A stretch of DNA of 64,000 nucleotides, taken from Terribacillus aidingensis (lineage in GTDB: Bacteria > Bacillota > Bacilli > Bacillales > Amphibacillaceae). The DNA is taken from assembly GCF_900215625.1 (NCBI RefSeq), contig NZ_OBEK01000002.1, positions 62,001 through 126,000 of the forward strand, in the 5' to 3' direction. The translations under genes were made by a program, and so were the position numbers. Under the pieces are notes generated by a model that did no database searches, had not been told where the DNA came from, and saw nothing but the letters and a program-made list of their open reading frames with translations. This document shows, one piece after another, positions 7,752 through 17,373 of this stretch. Numbering within the stretch: the stretch's first letter is position 1; each line of letters starts with the position of its first letter.

Positions 7752-9890
7752 ATGAAAAAGAACAAGACGACACAAAAGATGGCGATTACGCTTTTATCTA
7801 TCTTTTCCGTGCTCTTTCTTGTCTTAGCTGGACGCTTCTTATTCATCCAAGCCTCTGGGGAAGTGGCAGGGAATAATTTAATAGAGTATGCGGCAGATAA
7901 ACGAACCGATGCGTATAAGCTAGAAGCAACGCGTGGGAAAATTTTAGACCGCAATGGAATGGAGTTGGCGTACGATCAGCCAACTTATTCTATTTATGCC
8001 ATCGTTACAGAAAAGTATTCCACAGATAAAGATAATCCAATTCATGTGACCGATGTAGACAAAACTGCTGAAGAGATTGCTCCCATAATAGGAGCAAATG
8101 CTGCTGATATAAAGGAACGTCTGCAGAAGGGCATCGATGACGATTTATGGCAAGTAGAATTTGGCGCTGCAGGAAGCGGTCTATCTCAAGATCAAAAGAA
8201 AAAGATTGAAAAACTTGATTTGCCGGGCATCCAGTTTACAGAAGAAGCGAAGCGCTTCTATCCGAATGGAACGTTTGCTTCCCAAATCATCGGATTGGCC
8301 CAGCGAAAAGATGGCGTCATTACGGGACTGACTGGAATTGAACAGCAGCTCAATGATCAGCTCGCCGGCAAAGACGGCAAGATTTCCTACGAGCGTGATG
8401 GGTATGGAACAAAATTAATCAATCCGAATGAACAAGTGCAGGCTGCTCATGATGGAGATAAAGTCTACTTGACGATAGATCAGAAAATCCAAACATTGCT
8501 GGAAGACACCCTCACGCAAGTGGATAAAAAGTACAACCCGAAAAAAGTCAGTGCCATCGTCATGAATCCGAAAACCGGAGAAATTGTCGCGATGAGCAAC
8601 CGGCCCAGCTATGACCCGAACAATCCGGAAAATGTCGAAAACTGGTATAACGATAGCATCTCCAATCCCATGGAGCCTGGCTCTACAATGAAGATGTTCA
8701 CGGTAGCATCTGCGATAGAGGAAGGGAAATGGAATCCGGATGAAAAATATATGTCAGGTACGTACAAAGTGGATAGTACAACAACAATTAGCGACTGGAA
8801 CAGTGGAAAAGGCTGGGATTCAATCTCTTATTTAGAAGGAATGCAGCGATCATCTAACGTCATGGTAGCGAATATCGTGGATAAGAAGATTGGTGAAGAT
8901 ACCTTCTTGGAATATCTGAAAAAATTCAATTTTGACCAAAAGACGGGCATTGACCTGCCGGGAGAAGTACCTGGTACGATTTTGTACAACTACCAGTCTG
9001 AGAAAATTAGCACCTCGTTCGGACAAGGTACAACGGCAACACCAATTCAAATGATCACAGCCGCTACGGCGATTGCTAATGACGGTAAGATGGTAACGCC
9101 GCATATTATCGACAAAATCGTCGATCCGGATACGGACAAAGTTGTTGAACAGAAAAAAACAGAAGTACAAGGCAACCCAATTTCCAAGGAAACGGCAGAT
9201 GAGACGCTGAAGATACTCGAGTCAGTGGTTACCTCCGAGCATGGAACTGGAAAGCCGTATAAACTGGACGATTATAGTGTGGCAGGAAAAACTGGAACGG
9301 CACAGATTCCGTCACCTAATGGCGGCTATATGAGTGGAAAGGGAAATTATCTATTTTCCTTCTTGGGCATGGCTCCGGCAGATGATCCAGAATTAGTGAT
9401 GTATGTGTCTGTGCTGCAGCCTGAATTGGAAGCGAGCGAATTAGACTCTGCACCTACTTCGTTTATTTTTAAAAACGTGATGGAAAATGCCCTGCATTAT
9501 ATGGATATCAGTCCTGATCAGACGAGCAATCAGGAAGATATTACAGAAAAACGGGTTCCTAATATTGACGGCATGTCCACTCGGGCAACAAAGAAAGCGC
9601 TCGAAAACGCTGGCATGGATGTTGTCGTAATAGGTAACGGAGAAGATGTTGCCAAAACGAGTGTAGATGATGAAGAGAAAGTGATTGAAGGGCAGCGTGC
9701 GATTATTGTAACTGATCAACCGACGATGCCAGATATTACGGGCTGGTCGATGCGAGAAGTATTGGAATTAAGTGAACTGCTGGAGCTTGATATTGAGACA
9801 ATCGACAGCGGGTATGCGAAGTTACAAAGCATCAAAAAAGGCACAAAACTGAATAAAAACGACTACCTTGCTGTCGAATTTTCGACGTAA
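7752..9890 (+). CDS. pbpB: Septal class B penicillin-binding protein 2B
   Basis: A 712-residue class B transpeptidase. It has an N-terminal membrane anchor (about 10-30), a dimerisation domain starting at the RGKILDRNG motif near 59, and a transpeptidase domain with catalytic Ser311 in STMK, the SSN motif at 367-369 and KTGT at 513-516. Two C-terminal PASTA domains follow (about 590-650 and 655-712). It cross-links septal peptidoglycan in partnership with the septal SEDS polymerase. Within the dcw cluster it follows ftsL by 17 bases. The two PASTA repeats distinguish it from the sporulation paralogue next door, which has one. Confidence 0.96.
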   Translation: MKKNKTTQKMAITLLSIFSVLFLVLAGRFLFIQASGEVAGNNLIEYAADKRTDAYKLEATRGKILDRNGMELAYDQPTYSIYAIVTEKYSTDKDNPIHVTDVDKTAEEIAPIIGANAADIKERLQKGIDDDLWQVEFGAAGSGLSQDQKKKIEKLDLPGIQFTEEAKRFYPNGTFASQIIGLAQRKDGVITGLTGIEQQLNDQLAGKDGKISYERDGYGTKLINPNEQVQAAHDGDKVYLTIDQKIQTLLEDTLTQVDKKYNPKKVSAIVMNPKTGEIVAMSNRPSYDPNNPENVENWYNDSISNPMEPGSTMKMFTVASAIEEGKWNPDEKYMSGTYKVDSTTTISDWNSGKGWDSISYLEGMQRSSNVMVANIVDKKIGEDTFLEYLKKFNFDQKTGIDLPGEVPGTILYNYQSEKISTSFGQGTTATPIQMITAATAIANDGKMVTPHIIDKIVDPDTDKVVEQKKTEVQGNPISKETADETLKILESVVTSEHGTGKPYKLDDYSVAGKTGTAQIPSPNGGYMSGKGNYLFSFLGMAPADDPELVMYVSVLQPELEASELDSAPTSFIFKNVMENALHYMDISPDQTSNQEDITEKRVPNIDGMSTRATKKALENAGMDVVVIGNGEDVAKTSVDDEEKVIEGQRAIIVTDQPTMPDITGWSMREVLELSELLELDIETIDSGYAKLQSIKKGTKLNKNDYLAVEFST

Positions 9891-9973
9891 GGTCTACGAA
9901 CAGTGGTCTATCTGTTTGCGTACCGTCATAACATGGATACAAGCCTACCTTTGTGTAAGAGGGAGAGATTTGT

Positions 9974-11908
9974 ATGAAGAGAGTATCCAATGTTACGATG
10001 CGCAAGCGGTTAGTCACTGTTTTTATTTTGGCTTTTATCGTGTTCCTTATCATCGGAATCCGATTGGCATATGTCCAGTTTGTGCTTGGCAAAGACTTAG
10101 TGGACAAAGCAGAGGATTCCTGGAGCCGAAATATTACGTTTGAACCGGAAAGAGGAAGAATTTTAGACCGAAATGGGGATGTGCTGGCGGAGAATGTGTC
10201 GGCGCCAACTGTCATGGTCGTTCCGCGTCAAATTAAAGATCCTGAGGAAGCAGCGACGAAACTTTCCCAAATCCTTGGGATGGAAAAGGACAAGGCCTTG
10301 CAGCATGTAACGAAAAAAGCATCCATTGAGAGAATTCATCCAGAAGGACGGAAAATAACAGAAAAGCAGGCAGAAGCAATTCAGGCACTGAACATGGAAG
10401 GTGTTTATATCGCCAAAGATTCCAAACGTCACTATCCGAACGGTGATTATTTATCTCATGTGCTTGGCTTCAGCGGTATCGACAACCAAGGCTTAATGGG
10501 ACTGGAAGCATATTATGATGAAGAATTAAGCGGAGAAGCAGGCAGTCTGTCCTTCTTCTCTGATGCCAAAGGACATCGACTGGAGGATATGGCAGATGTT
10601 TATCAGCCGCCAACTGATGGCCAAGATCTGCAGCTGACCATTGATTCGGATATCCAGACGATAGTGGAGCGTGAACTCAACAACGCGGAAGCAAAGTATA
10701 ATCCAGACGGTGCTATTGCGTTGGCAGTTGATCCGGACAATGGCGAAATTTTGGCAATGTCTTCCCGACCGTCATTTGATCCAGAGAAATACAAAGAAAC
10801 GGACCCAGACACATATAACCGAAACTTGCCGATTTGGAGTTCGTATGAGCCTGGAAGTACGTTCAAAATTATTACCCTTGCGGCAGCTTTGGAAGAAAAA
10901 GTAGTCGACCTGGAGGAAGACCATTTTCACGATACCGGTTCGATAAAAGTAGATGGTGCCACACTGCATTGCTGGAAGCGAGGCGGACACGGTGACCAGA
11001 CGTATTTGGAAGTTGTGCAAAATTCTTGTAACCCAGGTTTCGTGTCATTAGGTCAAAAGCTCGGAACTGACCGCTTGTTTTCGTATATTAAGAATTTCGG
11101 ATTTGGAGAAAAGACAGGCATTGATTTGCAAGGGGAAGGAAAAGGGATACTCTTTAACCCAGAAAAAATTGGCGCAGTAGAAACAGCAACTACTGCTTTC
11201 GGTCAAGGAGTTTCCGTTACGCCTATCCAGCAAGTGATGGGTGTATCAGCGGCAATCAATGGCGGATATTTGTATCAGCCGCATATTGCCGACTCATGGA
11301 AAAACCCTGTAACAAATGAGACAGAAACGGCAACGGAGACGGTAATGAAGCGACGCGTTGTATCAGAAGACACGTCCGAACAGGTCCGCTTAGCTTTGGA
11401 AACCGTTGTGGCGAAGGGGACAGGGCGTGGTGCTTATCGCGAAGGCTTCCGTATTGGCGGCAAGACGGGGACAGCACAAAAAGTTGGTACCAATGGCCAA
11501 TACATGGATAACAACTATATCCTTTCCTTCATTGGATTTGCACCGGCAAATGATCCGGAAATTGTTGTTTATCTTGCTATTGATAACCCGAAAAACACCA
11601 TTCAATTCGGTGGTAAGGTAGCTGCACCAATTGTTGGTGATATCTTGGAAGACAGCTTGCGTTCTATGGGAGTAGAGCCGCAGACTGACGGCCTTGAGAA
11701 ATCGTACAGCTGGCCAGAGGAACCGCCATTGGAAGCACCAAACTTCATTGGTATGAAAAAACGGGAACTGACGGAATATTACACAACGCTGCAATTAGAA
11801 GTAAGCGGTTCTGGTGAGTATATAATTGATCAAGAGCCAAAAGCAGGTACAAAGGTGGAGGCAGGATCTACAGTACGGCTGTATTTGTCGGAAAACCCGC
11901 CGGAATAA
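9974..11908 (+). CDS. spoVD: Sporulation-specific class B penicillin-binding protein SpoVD
   Basis: A 644-residue class B PBP close in length to B. subtilis SpoVD (646). It has one N-terminal membrane span (about 13-34), RGRILDRNG near 58, catalytic Ser295 in STFK, SCN at 351-353, KTGT at 497-500 and a single C-terminal PASTA domain (about 585-644). Two cysteines, C333 and C352, are 19 residues apart, as are the redox-active pair in B. subtilis SpoVD that is reduced by StoA in the forespore envelope, which supports the sporulation assignment over a vegetative role. It makes spore cortex with SpoVE. The ATG at 9974 follows AAGAGGGAGAGA. Confidence 0.94.
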   Translation: MKRVSNVTMRKRLVTVFILAFIVFLIIGIRLAYVQFVLGKDLVDKAEDSWSRNITFEPERGRILDRNGDVLAENVSAPTVMVVPRQIKDPEEAATKLSQILGMEKDKALQHVTKKASIERIHPEGRKITEKQAEAIQALNMEGVYIAKDSKRHYPNGDYLSHVLGFSGIDNQGLMGLEAYYDEELSGEAGSLSFFSDAKGHRLEDMADVYQPPTDGQDLQLTIDSDIQTIVERELNNAEAKYNPDGAIALAVDPDNGEILAMSSRPSFDPEKYKETDPDTYNRNLPIWSSYEPGSTFKIITLAAALEEKVVDLEEDHFHDTGSIKVDGATLHCWKRGGHGDQTYLEVVQNSCNPGFVSLGQKLGTDRLFSYIKNFGFGEKTGIDLQGEGKGILFNPEKIGAVETATTAFGQGVSVTPIQQVMGVSAAINGGYLYQPHIADSWKNPVTNETETATETVMKRRVVSEDTSEQVRLALETVVAKGTGRGAYREGFRIGGKTGTAQKVGTNGQYMDNNYILSFIGFAPANDPEIVVYLAIDNPKNTIQFGGKVAAPIVGDILEDSLRSMGVEPQTDGLEKSYSWPEEPPLEAPNFIGMKKRELTEYYTTLQLEVSGSGEYIIDQEPKAGTKVEAGSTVRLYLSENPPE

Positions 11909-11940
11909 ATCGGATGAACCATTCCTGCAGACATAAATTC

Positions 11941-11981
11941 TGGTATAATGATGTTTGGTATAAAATCAAGACTAGTATAAT
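11941..11981 (+). promoter_or_regulatory. Cluster of -10-like elements before murE
   Basis: Two extended -10 elements, TGG-TATAAT (11941-11949) and TGG-TATAAA (11956-11964), and a further TATAAT (about 11976-11981) lie in the 143-base gap between spoVD and murE. No consensus -35 was seen. They could give vegetative expression of murE onward independently of the spoVD message. Confidence 0.45.
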
Positions 11982-12051
11982 AAGGTCTTTTGGCAAGCAC
12001 CTTATAAAATCAAACATCTTTTCGTAAGGATAAATGAAGGACGTGGCAATT

Positions 12052-13527
12052 TTGAAACTGGCAGCACTATTATCCGCACTGCCATTCTATGAACCGCAGG
12101 CGGAACATGAACAAATCAACATTAACGGCTTGACGATTGATTCACGCAATGTCGAATCTGGCAATCTATTTATTTGTATAAACGGAGCACTTGTCGATGG
12201 ACATCGATTTGCAGGTCAAGCAGAGAAACAAGGAGCAGCAGCAATTCTCGCGGAACGTCCGCTTGATGTGAACGTACCTGTTATTATTGTCAAAGACACG
12301 CTTCGTGCTTCAGCTGCATTGGCAACTTGTTTTTATGAACACCCATCAAAAGAGATGCGTGTCGTAGGGATTACGGGCACCAATGGAAAAACGAGCATGA
12401 CTTACTTGCTGGAAAGTATCTTCCGAGCTAATGCGGAGGCGACTGGCGTTATAGGCACGATTCAGATGAAAATCAAAGAGGAAGCCTATCCGGTAAAAAA
12501 TACAACACCTGATGCACTATTCCTGCAGAAAGGTTTCCGGCAAATGGTTGAGGAAGGGGTAGATACGGCAGTCATAGAAGTATCTTCCCATGCTTTGGAT
12601 ATGGGGCGGGTACACGGAACTGATTTTGATGTTGCTGTATTTACGAATTTGTCTCAAGACCATTTGGATTATCACAATAGCTTTGAGGACTATTTCCATG
12701 CGAAGAGTTTGTTATTCTCCCAGCTTGGCAATACATTCGACCCGAATAAGCCGAAATATGCGGTTATCAATACAGACGATCGTTATGCAGACGCTTTAAT
12801 TAAGTCGACGGCACAGCCAGTTTGCAGCTATGGGATTGAAAAGAAAGCAGATATTATGGCGACTGACATTGAACTTGCAGCCAATGGTACTTCTTTCCGC
12901 TTGCACACGCCTAAAGGCGAAGCGACAATCCACAGCAAATTGATGGGCAAATTCAACGTATACAACATGCTGGCAGCAGTCGGTGCAGCACTATGCAGCG
13001 GCGTGCCTTTTGAAACAATTTGCAGGGCTTTGCGTGAGACTACTGGAGTAGCAGGACGATTCGAACCAGTTGCGGCTGGCCAGCGTTTTGGCGTTATCGT
13101 CGATTATGCGCATACGCCTGATTCACTGGAAAATGTACTGACTACGATAAAATCATTCGTGAAGGGTAAGATAATTACAGTAGTAGGCTGCGGCGGGGAC
13201 CGTGATAAAACAAAACGTCCGTTAATGGCCGGAACCGCTGTACTATATTCCGACACAGCTATCTTTACAGCCGATAATCCGCGGACAGAGGATCCACATG
13301 CGATTATAGAAGATATGATTGCTGAGTTAGACGAGAAATCATATGTTGTCGTGCCGGAACGGGCGGAAGCAATTAAGCGTGCGGTAGAGCTTGCAGAAGC
13401 GGACGATATTGTTCTTATTGCCGGAAAAGGCCATGAGACATATCAAATCGTAGGGGACCAAGTACTGGACTTCGATGATCGCCTGGTTGCTGCGGAAGCA
13501 ATAAAACGAGCGGGGTTAGGAGAATAA
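12052..13527 (+). CDS. murE: UDP-MurNAc-L-Ala-D-Glu:meso-diaminopimelate ligase
   Basis: A 491-residue Mur ligase adding meso-diaminopimelate to the peptidoglycan stem peptide. The P-loop GITGTNGKTS lies near residue 108, and the DNPR motif in TADNPRTEDP near 404 marks diaminopimelate rather than lysine specificity. The start is set at TTG 12052, giving MKLAALLSAL as in homologues, with AAGGACGTG (8 of 9 match to the anti-Shine-Dalgarno complement) 8 bases upstream. An in-frame ATG at 12034 is the alternative but has a site placed too close. Length agrees with the family (about 490). It is followed by murF after 2 bases. Confidence 0.95.
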   Translation: MKLAALLSALPFYEPQAEHEQININGLTIDSRNVESGNLFICINGALVDGHRFAGQAEKQGAAAILAERPLDVNVPVIIVKDTLRASAALATCFYEHPSKEMRVVGITGTNGKTSMTYLLESIFRANAEATGVIGTIQMKIKEEAYPVKNTTPDALFLQKGFRQMVEEGVDTAVIEVSSHALDMGRVHGTDFDVAVFTNLSQDHLDYHNSFEDYFHAKSLLFSQLGNTFDPNKPKYAVINTDDRYADALIKSTAQPVCSYGIEKKADIMATDIELAANGTSFRLHTPKGEATIHSKLMGKFNVYNMLAAVGAALCSGVPFETICRALRETTGVAGRFEPVAAGQRFGVIVDYAHTPDSLENVLTTIKSFVKGKIITVVGCGGDRDKTKRPLMAGTAVLYSDTAIFTADNPRTEDPHAIIEDMIAELDEKSYVVVPERAEAIKRAVELAEADDIVLIAGKGHETYQIVGDQVLDFDDRLVAAEAIKRAGLGE

Positions 13528-13529
13528 CG

Positions 13530-14882
13530 ATGCTATTTTCAAGTGAGTTTCTATATGGTTTATTCCCTGATGCAACGAAGCAGCAGGAATTTGCAATCAG
13601 TCAAGTTAATACCGATAGCAGAATGGATGCGCCAGGCAGCTTATTCATTCCGATTCGCGGGGAGCGTTTTGACGCCCATAACTTTATCGAACAGGCAATA
13701 GCACAAGGGGCATCTGCAGCATTGTGGGACCGTTCTGTACCGGTCCCGCAGGCAGCTTCTGACATTGTGCTCTTTCTTGTTGATGACACACTGGAAGCTT
13801 TGCAGAAACTGGCACAGGCTCACCGAGAAGCGGTTAATCCAATTGTGGTAGGTATAACTGGTTCGAATGGTAAAACAACGACGAAAGACCTTGTAACAAG
13901 TGTATTAAGTGAGAAATATGAAGTGCTCGCGACAAAGGGGAATTTCAACAATCATATCGGTTTACCTCTAACAGTTCTGTCCATGCAGCCATCTTGTGAA
14001 GTGCTCGTATTGGAAATGGGCATGAGTAACTTTGGAGAGATTGAGTTATTGTCCCGCATTGCACAGCCGGACTATGCCATCATTACAAATATTGGGGAAT
14101 CTCATATCGAATTTCTCGGTTCCAGAGAAGGTATTGCCAAGGCGAAAAGTGAGATAACTGCCGGAATGGGAGAAAAGTCAATATTGATCATTGATGGAGA
14201 CGAGCCATTACTAGATTTCCATCACGAAAAAGAACATACCGTAACATGCGGTTTTGGAGAACAGAATACGCAGAAATTGGTAATTGAACAGACAGGTGAT
14301 AGCGCAACTGTTTTTTCCGTTAACGGCGAAAGTTATTCATTTTCCTTGCTCGGTACGCATAATGTACGAAATGCGGGCTATGCAATTGTACTCGGCACAC
14401 AGCTTGGCGTGAGCAAGAATAAAATCCAACAGGCCATACAAACTCCGGCAATGACCGGGATGCGGATGGAACTGCTGGAAGGAAAAAATGGAAGCAAAAT
14501 TATTAATGATGCGTATAACGCCTCGCCAACGTCCATGAAAGCTGCAATCCAGACAATACAGGAGCTTCCGTATGAAAGAAAAATTCTTGTGCTTGGGGAT
14601 ATTTACGAAATTGGCTCCGAATCGAAACGCTACCATCGTGAAATTGCCGATGTTATTACTGAAAAATCGGCTTATGTTTTCACAATTGGGGAAGATGCTG
14701 AAGAAATTTCAGCAGCAATAACAAATCAAACTATTCAAAGTGCCCACTTTCCTGATAAAGCTTCCTTAGCAGAAGCACTTCTGCCGCTGCTGCAGGAAGA
14801 TACAATTGTGCTGCTCAAGGCATCCCGCGGTATGAAGCTGGAATCCATACTTGACACAATTGGCATTATGGAAGAAAATTAA
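13530..14882 (+). CDS. murF: UDP-MurNAc-tripeptide:D-Ala-D-Ala ligase
   Basis: A 450-residue Mur ligase adding D-alanyl-D-alanine to complete the UDP-MurNAc-pentapeptide in the cytoplasm. The P-loop GITGSNGKTTTKD is near residue 108. The N-terminal domain holds TDSRMDAPGSLFIPI, the UDP-binding region seen in Mur ligases, and NDAYNASPTSMKAA near 330 is diagnostic of MurF. The ATG at 13530 is 2 bases after the murE stop, so the two are translationally linked. In B. subtilis murF lies elsewhere with ddl; here it is in the ancestral-type dcw position. Confidence 0.95.
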   Translation: MLFSSEFLYGLFPDATKQQEFAISQVNTDSRMDAPGSLFIPIRGERFDAHNFIEQAIAQGASAALWDRSVPVPQAASDIVLFLVDDTLEALQKLAQAHREAVNPIVVGITGSNGKTTTKDLVTSVLSEKYEVLATKGNFNNHIGLPLTVLSMQPSCEVLVLEMGMSNFGEIELLSRIAQPDYAIITNIGESHIEFLGSREGIAKAKSEITAGMGEKSILIIDGDEPLLDFHHEKEHTVTCGFGEQNTQKLVIEQTGDSATVFSVNGESYSFSLLGTHNVRNAGYAIVLGTQLGVSKNKIQQAIQTPAMTGMRMELLEGKNGSKIINDAYNASPTSMKAAIQTIQELPYERKILVLGDIYEIGSESKRYHREIADVITEKSAYVFTIGEDAEEISAAITNQTIQSAHFPDKASLAEALLPLLQEDTIVLLKASRGMKLESILDTIGIMEEN

Positions 14883-14908
14883 TAGCTGGTATTTAGAAAC
14901 GCCAAAAC

Positions 14909-14954
14909 AGATGCTTTTTCGTGCATCTTGAAATGATTGGACGGGTGCTTTTTT
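14909..14954 (+). other. Competing small hairpins before mraY
   Basis: In the 88-base murF-mraY gap, AGATGC (14909-14914) can pair with GCATCT (14923-14928). The latter can instead pair, with wobbles, with GGGTGC (14943-14948), which is followed by six T. This is the outline of a weak attenuator. The stems are short, so it may be chance. Confidence 0.25.
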
Positions 14955-14970
14955 AAAGGAGGAAACAACA

Positions 14971-15951
14971 ATGAACGTGGCACTATTACTTGTGACAATT
15001 GCGGTAGCATTCATCGTCACCGTCCTTATTTCTCCAATAGTCATACCATTTCTACGCAGATTGAAATTCGGTCAGAGTATTCGTGAGGAAGGACCTAAAT
15101 CTCATATGAAAAAGTCGGGTACACCGACAATGGGCGGCGTGATGATTATCATCAGCATTGTCGTCTCAACATGGATCATGCATGCAATCGGAGGCATTCA
15201 GATTAGCTTAGAAACATGGCTTCTTCTGTTTGTGCTAGTCGGATATGGCTTGCTTGGATTCCTGGATGATTACATCAAAGTTGCAATGAAGCGCAACCTT
15301 GGGCTGACATCCAAACAAAAGATGCTTGGACAAATTATTATTGCAATCGTTTTTTATGCATTGCTTCGCTACAATGATTTCGGTACTTACATACAAATTC
15401 CCGGAACGTCGATTCAATGGGACCTAGGCTGGGGTTATTTCTTCTTAATCCTTGTTATGCTGGTTGGCGCATCCAATGCAGTCAACTTGACCGATGGACT
15501 GGACGGACTGCTTGCAGGTACCGCAGCAATTGCTTTCGGAGCATTTGCTGTTGTCGCGTATTATGATGTACAACAAACGCAGGTGACGGTATTTGCTTTG
15601 GCAGTTGTCGGGGCTTTACTTGGATTCCTTGTGTTTAATGCACACCCTGCGAAAGTCTTTATGGGAGACACAGGCTCACTAGGGCTTGGCGGTGCGATTG
15701 CTGCGGTTGCCATTCTGACGAAAATGGAGATTCTGCTAATCGTTATTGGCGGTGTGTTTGTCATCGAAACACTTTCTGTCATGATACAGGTAATCTCATT
15801 TAAGACAACAGGTAAACGGGTCTTTAAGATGAGCCCGCTTCACCACCATTATGAATTATCTGGATGGTCTGAATGGCGTGTTGTTACTACTTTCTGGGCT
15901 GTCGGATTATTATTCGCTGTCATCGGCGTGTATATGAAGGTGGGATTATAA
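14971..15951 (+). CDS. mraY: Phospho-N-acetylmuramoyl-pentapeptide transferase
   Basis: A 326-residue integral membrane enzyme with about ten predicted spans that moves phospho-MurNAc-pentapeptide to undecaprenyl phosphate, forming lipid I. Hallmarks seen are GTPTMGG near residue 50, FLDDYIK near 92, NLTDGLDGL near 171, FMGDTGSL near 230 and SPLHHHYE near 289, all catalytic or magnesium-binding motifs of the family. The ATG at 14971 is preceded by AAAGGAGG. Its TAA shares a base with the murD ATG (TAATG), so translation is coupled. Confidence 0.97.
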   Translation: MNVALLLVTIAVAFIVTVLISPIVIPFLRRLKFGQSIREEGPKSHMKKSGTPTMGGVMIIISIVVSTWIMHAIGGIQISLETWLLLFVLVGYGLLGFLDDYIKVAMKRNLGLTSKQKMLGQIIIAIVFYALLRYNDFGTYIQIPGTSIQWDLGWGYFFLILVMLVGASNAVNLTDGLDGLLAGTAAIAFGAFAVVAYYDVQQTQVTVFALAVVGALLGFLVFNAHPAKVFMGDTGSLGLGGAIAAVAILTKMEILLIVIGGVFVIETLSVMIQVISFKTTGKRVFKMSPLHHHYELSGWSEWRVVTTFWAVGLLFAVIGVYMKVGL

Positions 15952-17303
15952 TGCGAGATTTTGAGACGCATTTCCCGTATAAGCGCGTTCTTGTGCTTGG
16001 TTTGGCAAAAAGCGGCTTCGCAGCTGCCAGTACCTTGCTGGCGCATGGGCGCAGTGTACGCGTTAGTGATCTAAATGCTTCCAATCAGGATGAATTAGTA
16101 ACCATTCTGGAGCAAAAGGGAGCAGAAGTGAAGCTTGGTGCGCAGGAAATTGACCTCCTCGATGGTATGGATGTTCTTATCAAGAATCCGGGTATCCGTT
16201 ATGAAAATCTAATTGTACAGACAGCGATGGAACGAAATATTCCGGTATTGACGGAGGTAGAACTGGCTGGCTTGCTTCACAAGGGAACACTTGTCGGGAT
16301 AACTGGTTCGAACGGTAAAACGACAACAACAACACTTGCATATGAAATGCTTAAAGAAAGTCAAGTGCGTACATATGTAGCAGGCAATATCGGCACGGCA
16401 GCATCAGAAGTGGCGGACAAAACAACCGAAGATGATCGGCTTGTTTTGGAGCTCTCCTCTTTCCAGCTGCAAGGGATTGATCAATTCAGACCTCATATTG
16501 CCGTCATGCTGAATATTTTTGAGGCTCACTTAGATTACCATCATTCTTTAGAGAATTATGAACAAGCGAAGGCAAATATTTTCCGTAATCAAGATGCGGG
16601 AGATTATCTTGTTTATAATGCAGAGGATGAGCGTTTGCAGCATATTGTCAAAGACGCAAAAGCGACGCTTGTTCCCTTCTCTGGTTCCAGACAGCTTGCG
16701 AACGGAGCTTGGTATGATGAGACACATGTCTATTTTAAAGACGAAGCCGTGGCGGCTATCGAAGATATTCTGCTTGTAGGCGGGCATCAGCTGGAAAATA
16801 TTCTTGCAGCAGTAGCTGCTGCAAAGCTTGCTGGAGCTACAAACGATGGCATTCAGCACGTACTGAAAACTTTCTCAGGTGTAGAACATCGACTGCAGTA
16901 TATTAAGCATCTGAACGGCAGAGCTTTTTACAATGATTCCAAGGCTACCAATATATTGGCTACGTCTAAAGCTTTATCATCATTTGAGCAGCCGACGATT
17001 CTGCTTGCCGGCGGATTGGATCGCGGTAATACGTTTGAGACACTTGTCCCATTCATGGAACATGTGAAAGCTTTAGTTGTATTTGGTGAAACAGCTGAAA
17101 AACTGCGGGAAACTGCTTATCTGGCAGGTATAGAGCTTATTGAGTATGTGAACGACGTAAAAGAAGCAGCGGAAGCCGCTTATCGTCTTTCGGAGAGCGG
17201 CGATGTGATCCTTCTTTCACCTGCATGCGCAAGCTGGGATCAGTACAGAACATTTGAAGAAAGAGGAAACATGTTTGTAGAAGCGGTGCATACATTAGAG
17301 TAG
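15951..17303 (+). CDS. murD: UDP-MurNAc-L-alanine:D-glutamate ligase
   Basis: A 450-residue cytoplasmic Mur ligase adding D-glutamate. The N-terminal UDP-binding Rossmann fold starts VLVLGLAKSGFAAA, the P-loop GITGSNGKTTTTT is near residue 118, and the C-terminal domain carries YNDSKATN near 323 and LLSPACASWDQY near 420. The ATG at 15951 is used because it overlaps the mraY stop by one base and gives the standard N terminus; a longer upstream frame from 15873 would lie inside mraY. An unusual hairpin structure follows the stop codon before spoVE. Confidence 0.95.
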   Translation: MRDFETHFPYKRVLVLGLAKSGFAAASTLLAHGRSVRVSDLNASNQDELVTILEQKGAEVKLGAQEIDLLDGMDVLIKNPGIRYENLIVQTAMERNIPVLTEVELAGLLHKGTLVGITGSNGKTTTTTLAYEMLKESQVRTYVAGNIGTAASEVADKTTEDDRLVLELSSFQLQGIDQFRPHIAVMLNIFEAHLDYHHSLENYEQAKANIFRNQDAGDYLVYNAEDERLQHIVKDAKATLVPFSGSRQLANGAWYDETHVYFKDEAVAAIEDILLVGGHQLENILAAVAAAKLAGATNDGIQHVLKTFSGVEHRLQYIKHLNGRAFYNDSKATNILATSKALSSFEQPTILLAGGLDRGNTFETLVPFMEHVKALVVFGETAEKLRETAYLAGIELIEYVNDVKEAAEAAYRLSESGDVILLSPACASWDQYRTFEERGNMFVEAVHTLE

Positions 17304-17371
17304 GGGCTTGTCCTGCTCAGCCGCTTCGCTGCATGCGGACCCCCAATTCCAATCAAGGAAATGGGGTTTTT
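17303..17371 (+). promoter_or_regulatory. Attenuator-like RNA between murD and spoVE
   Basis: A terminator-type hairpin, CCCCAATTCC (17341-17350) with GGAAATGGGG (17357-17366) and five T, ends three bases before the spoVE start. An alternative upstream structure pairs GGGG (17303-17306) with the same CCCC (17341-17344), GTCC (17310-17313) with GGAC (17337-17340) and CAGC (17318-17321) with GCTG (17328-17331). The two folds exclude each other, and the right arm of the terminator contains the likely spoVE Shine-Dalgarno. No known riboswitch class was recognised. Confidence 0.5.
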
Positions 17372-17373
17372 CT

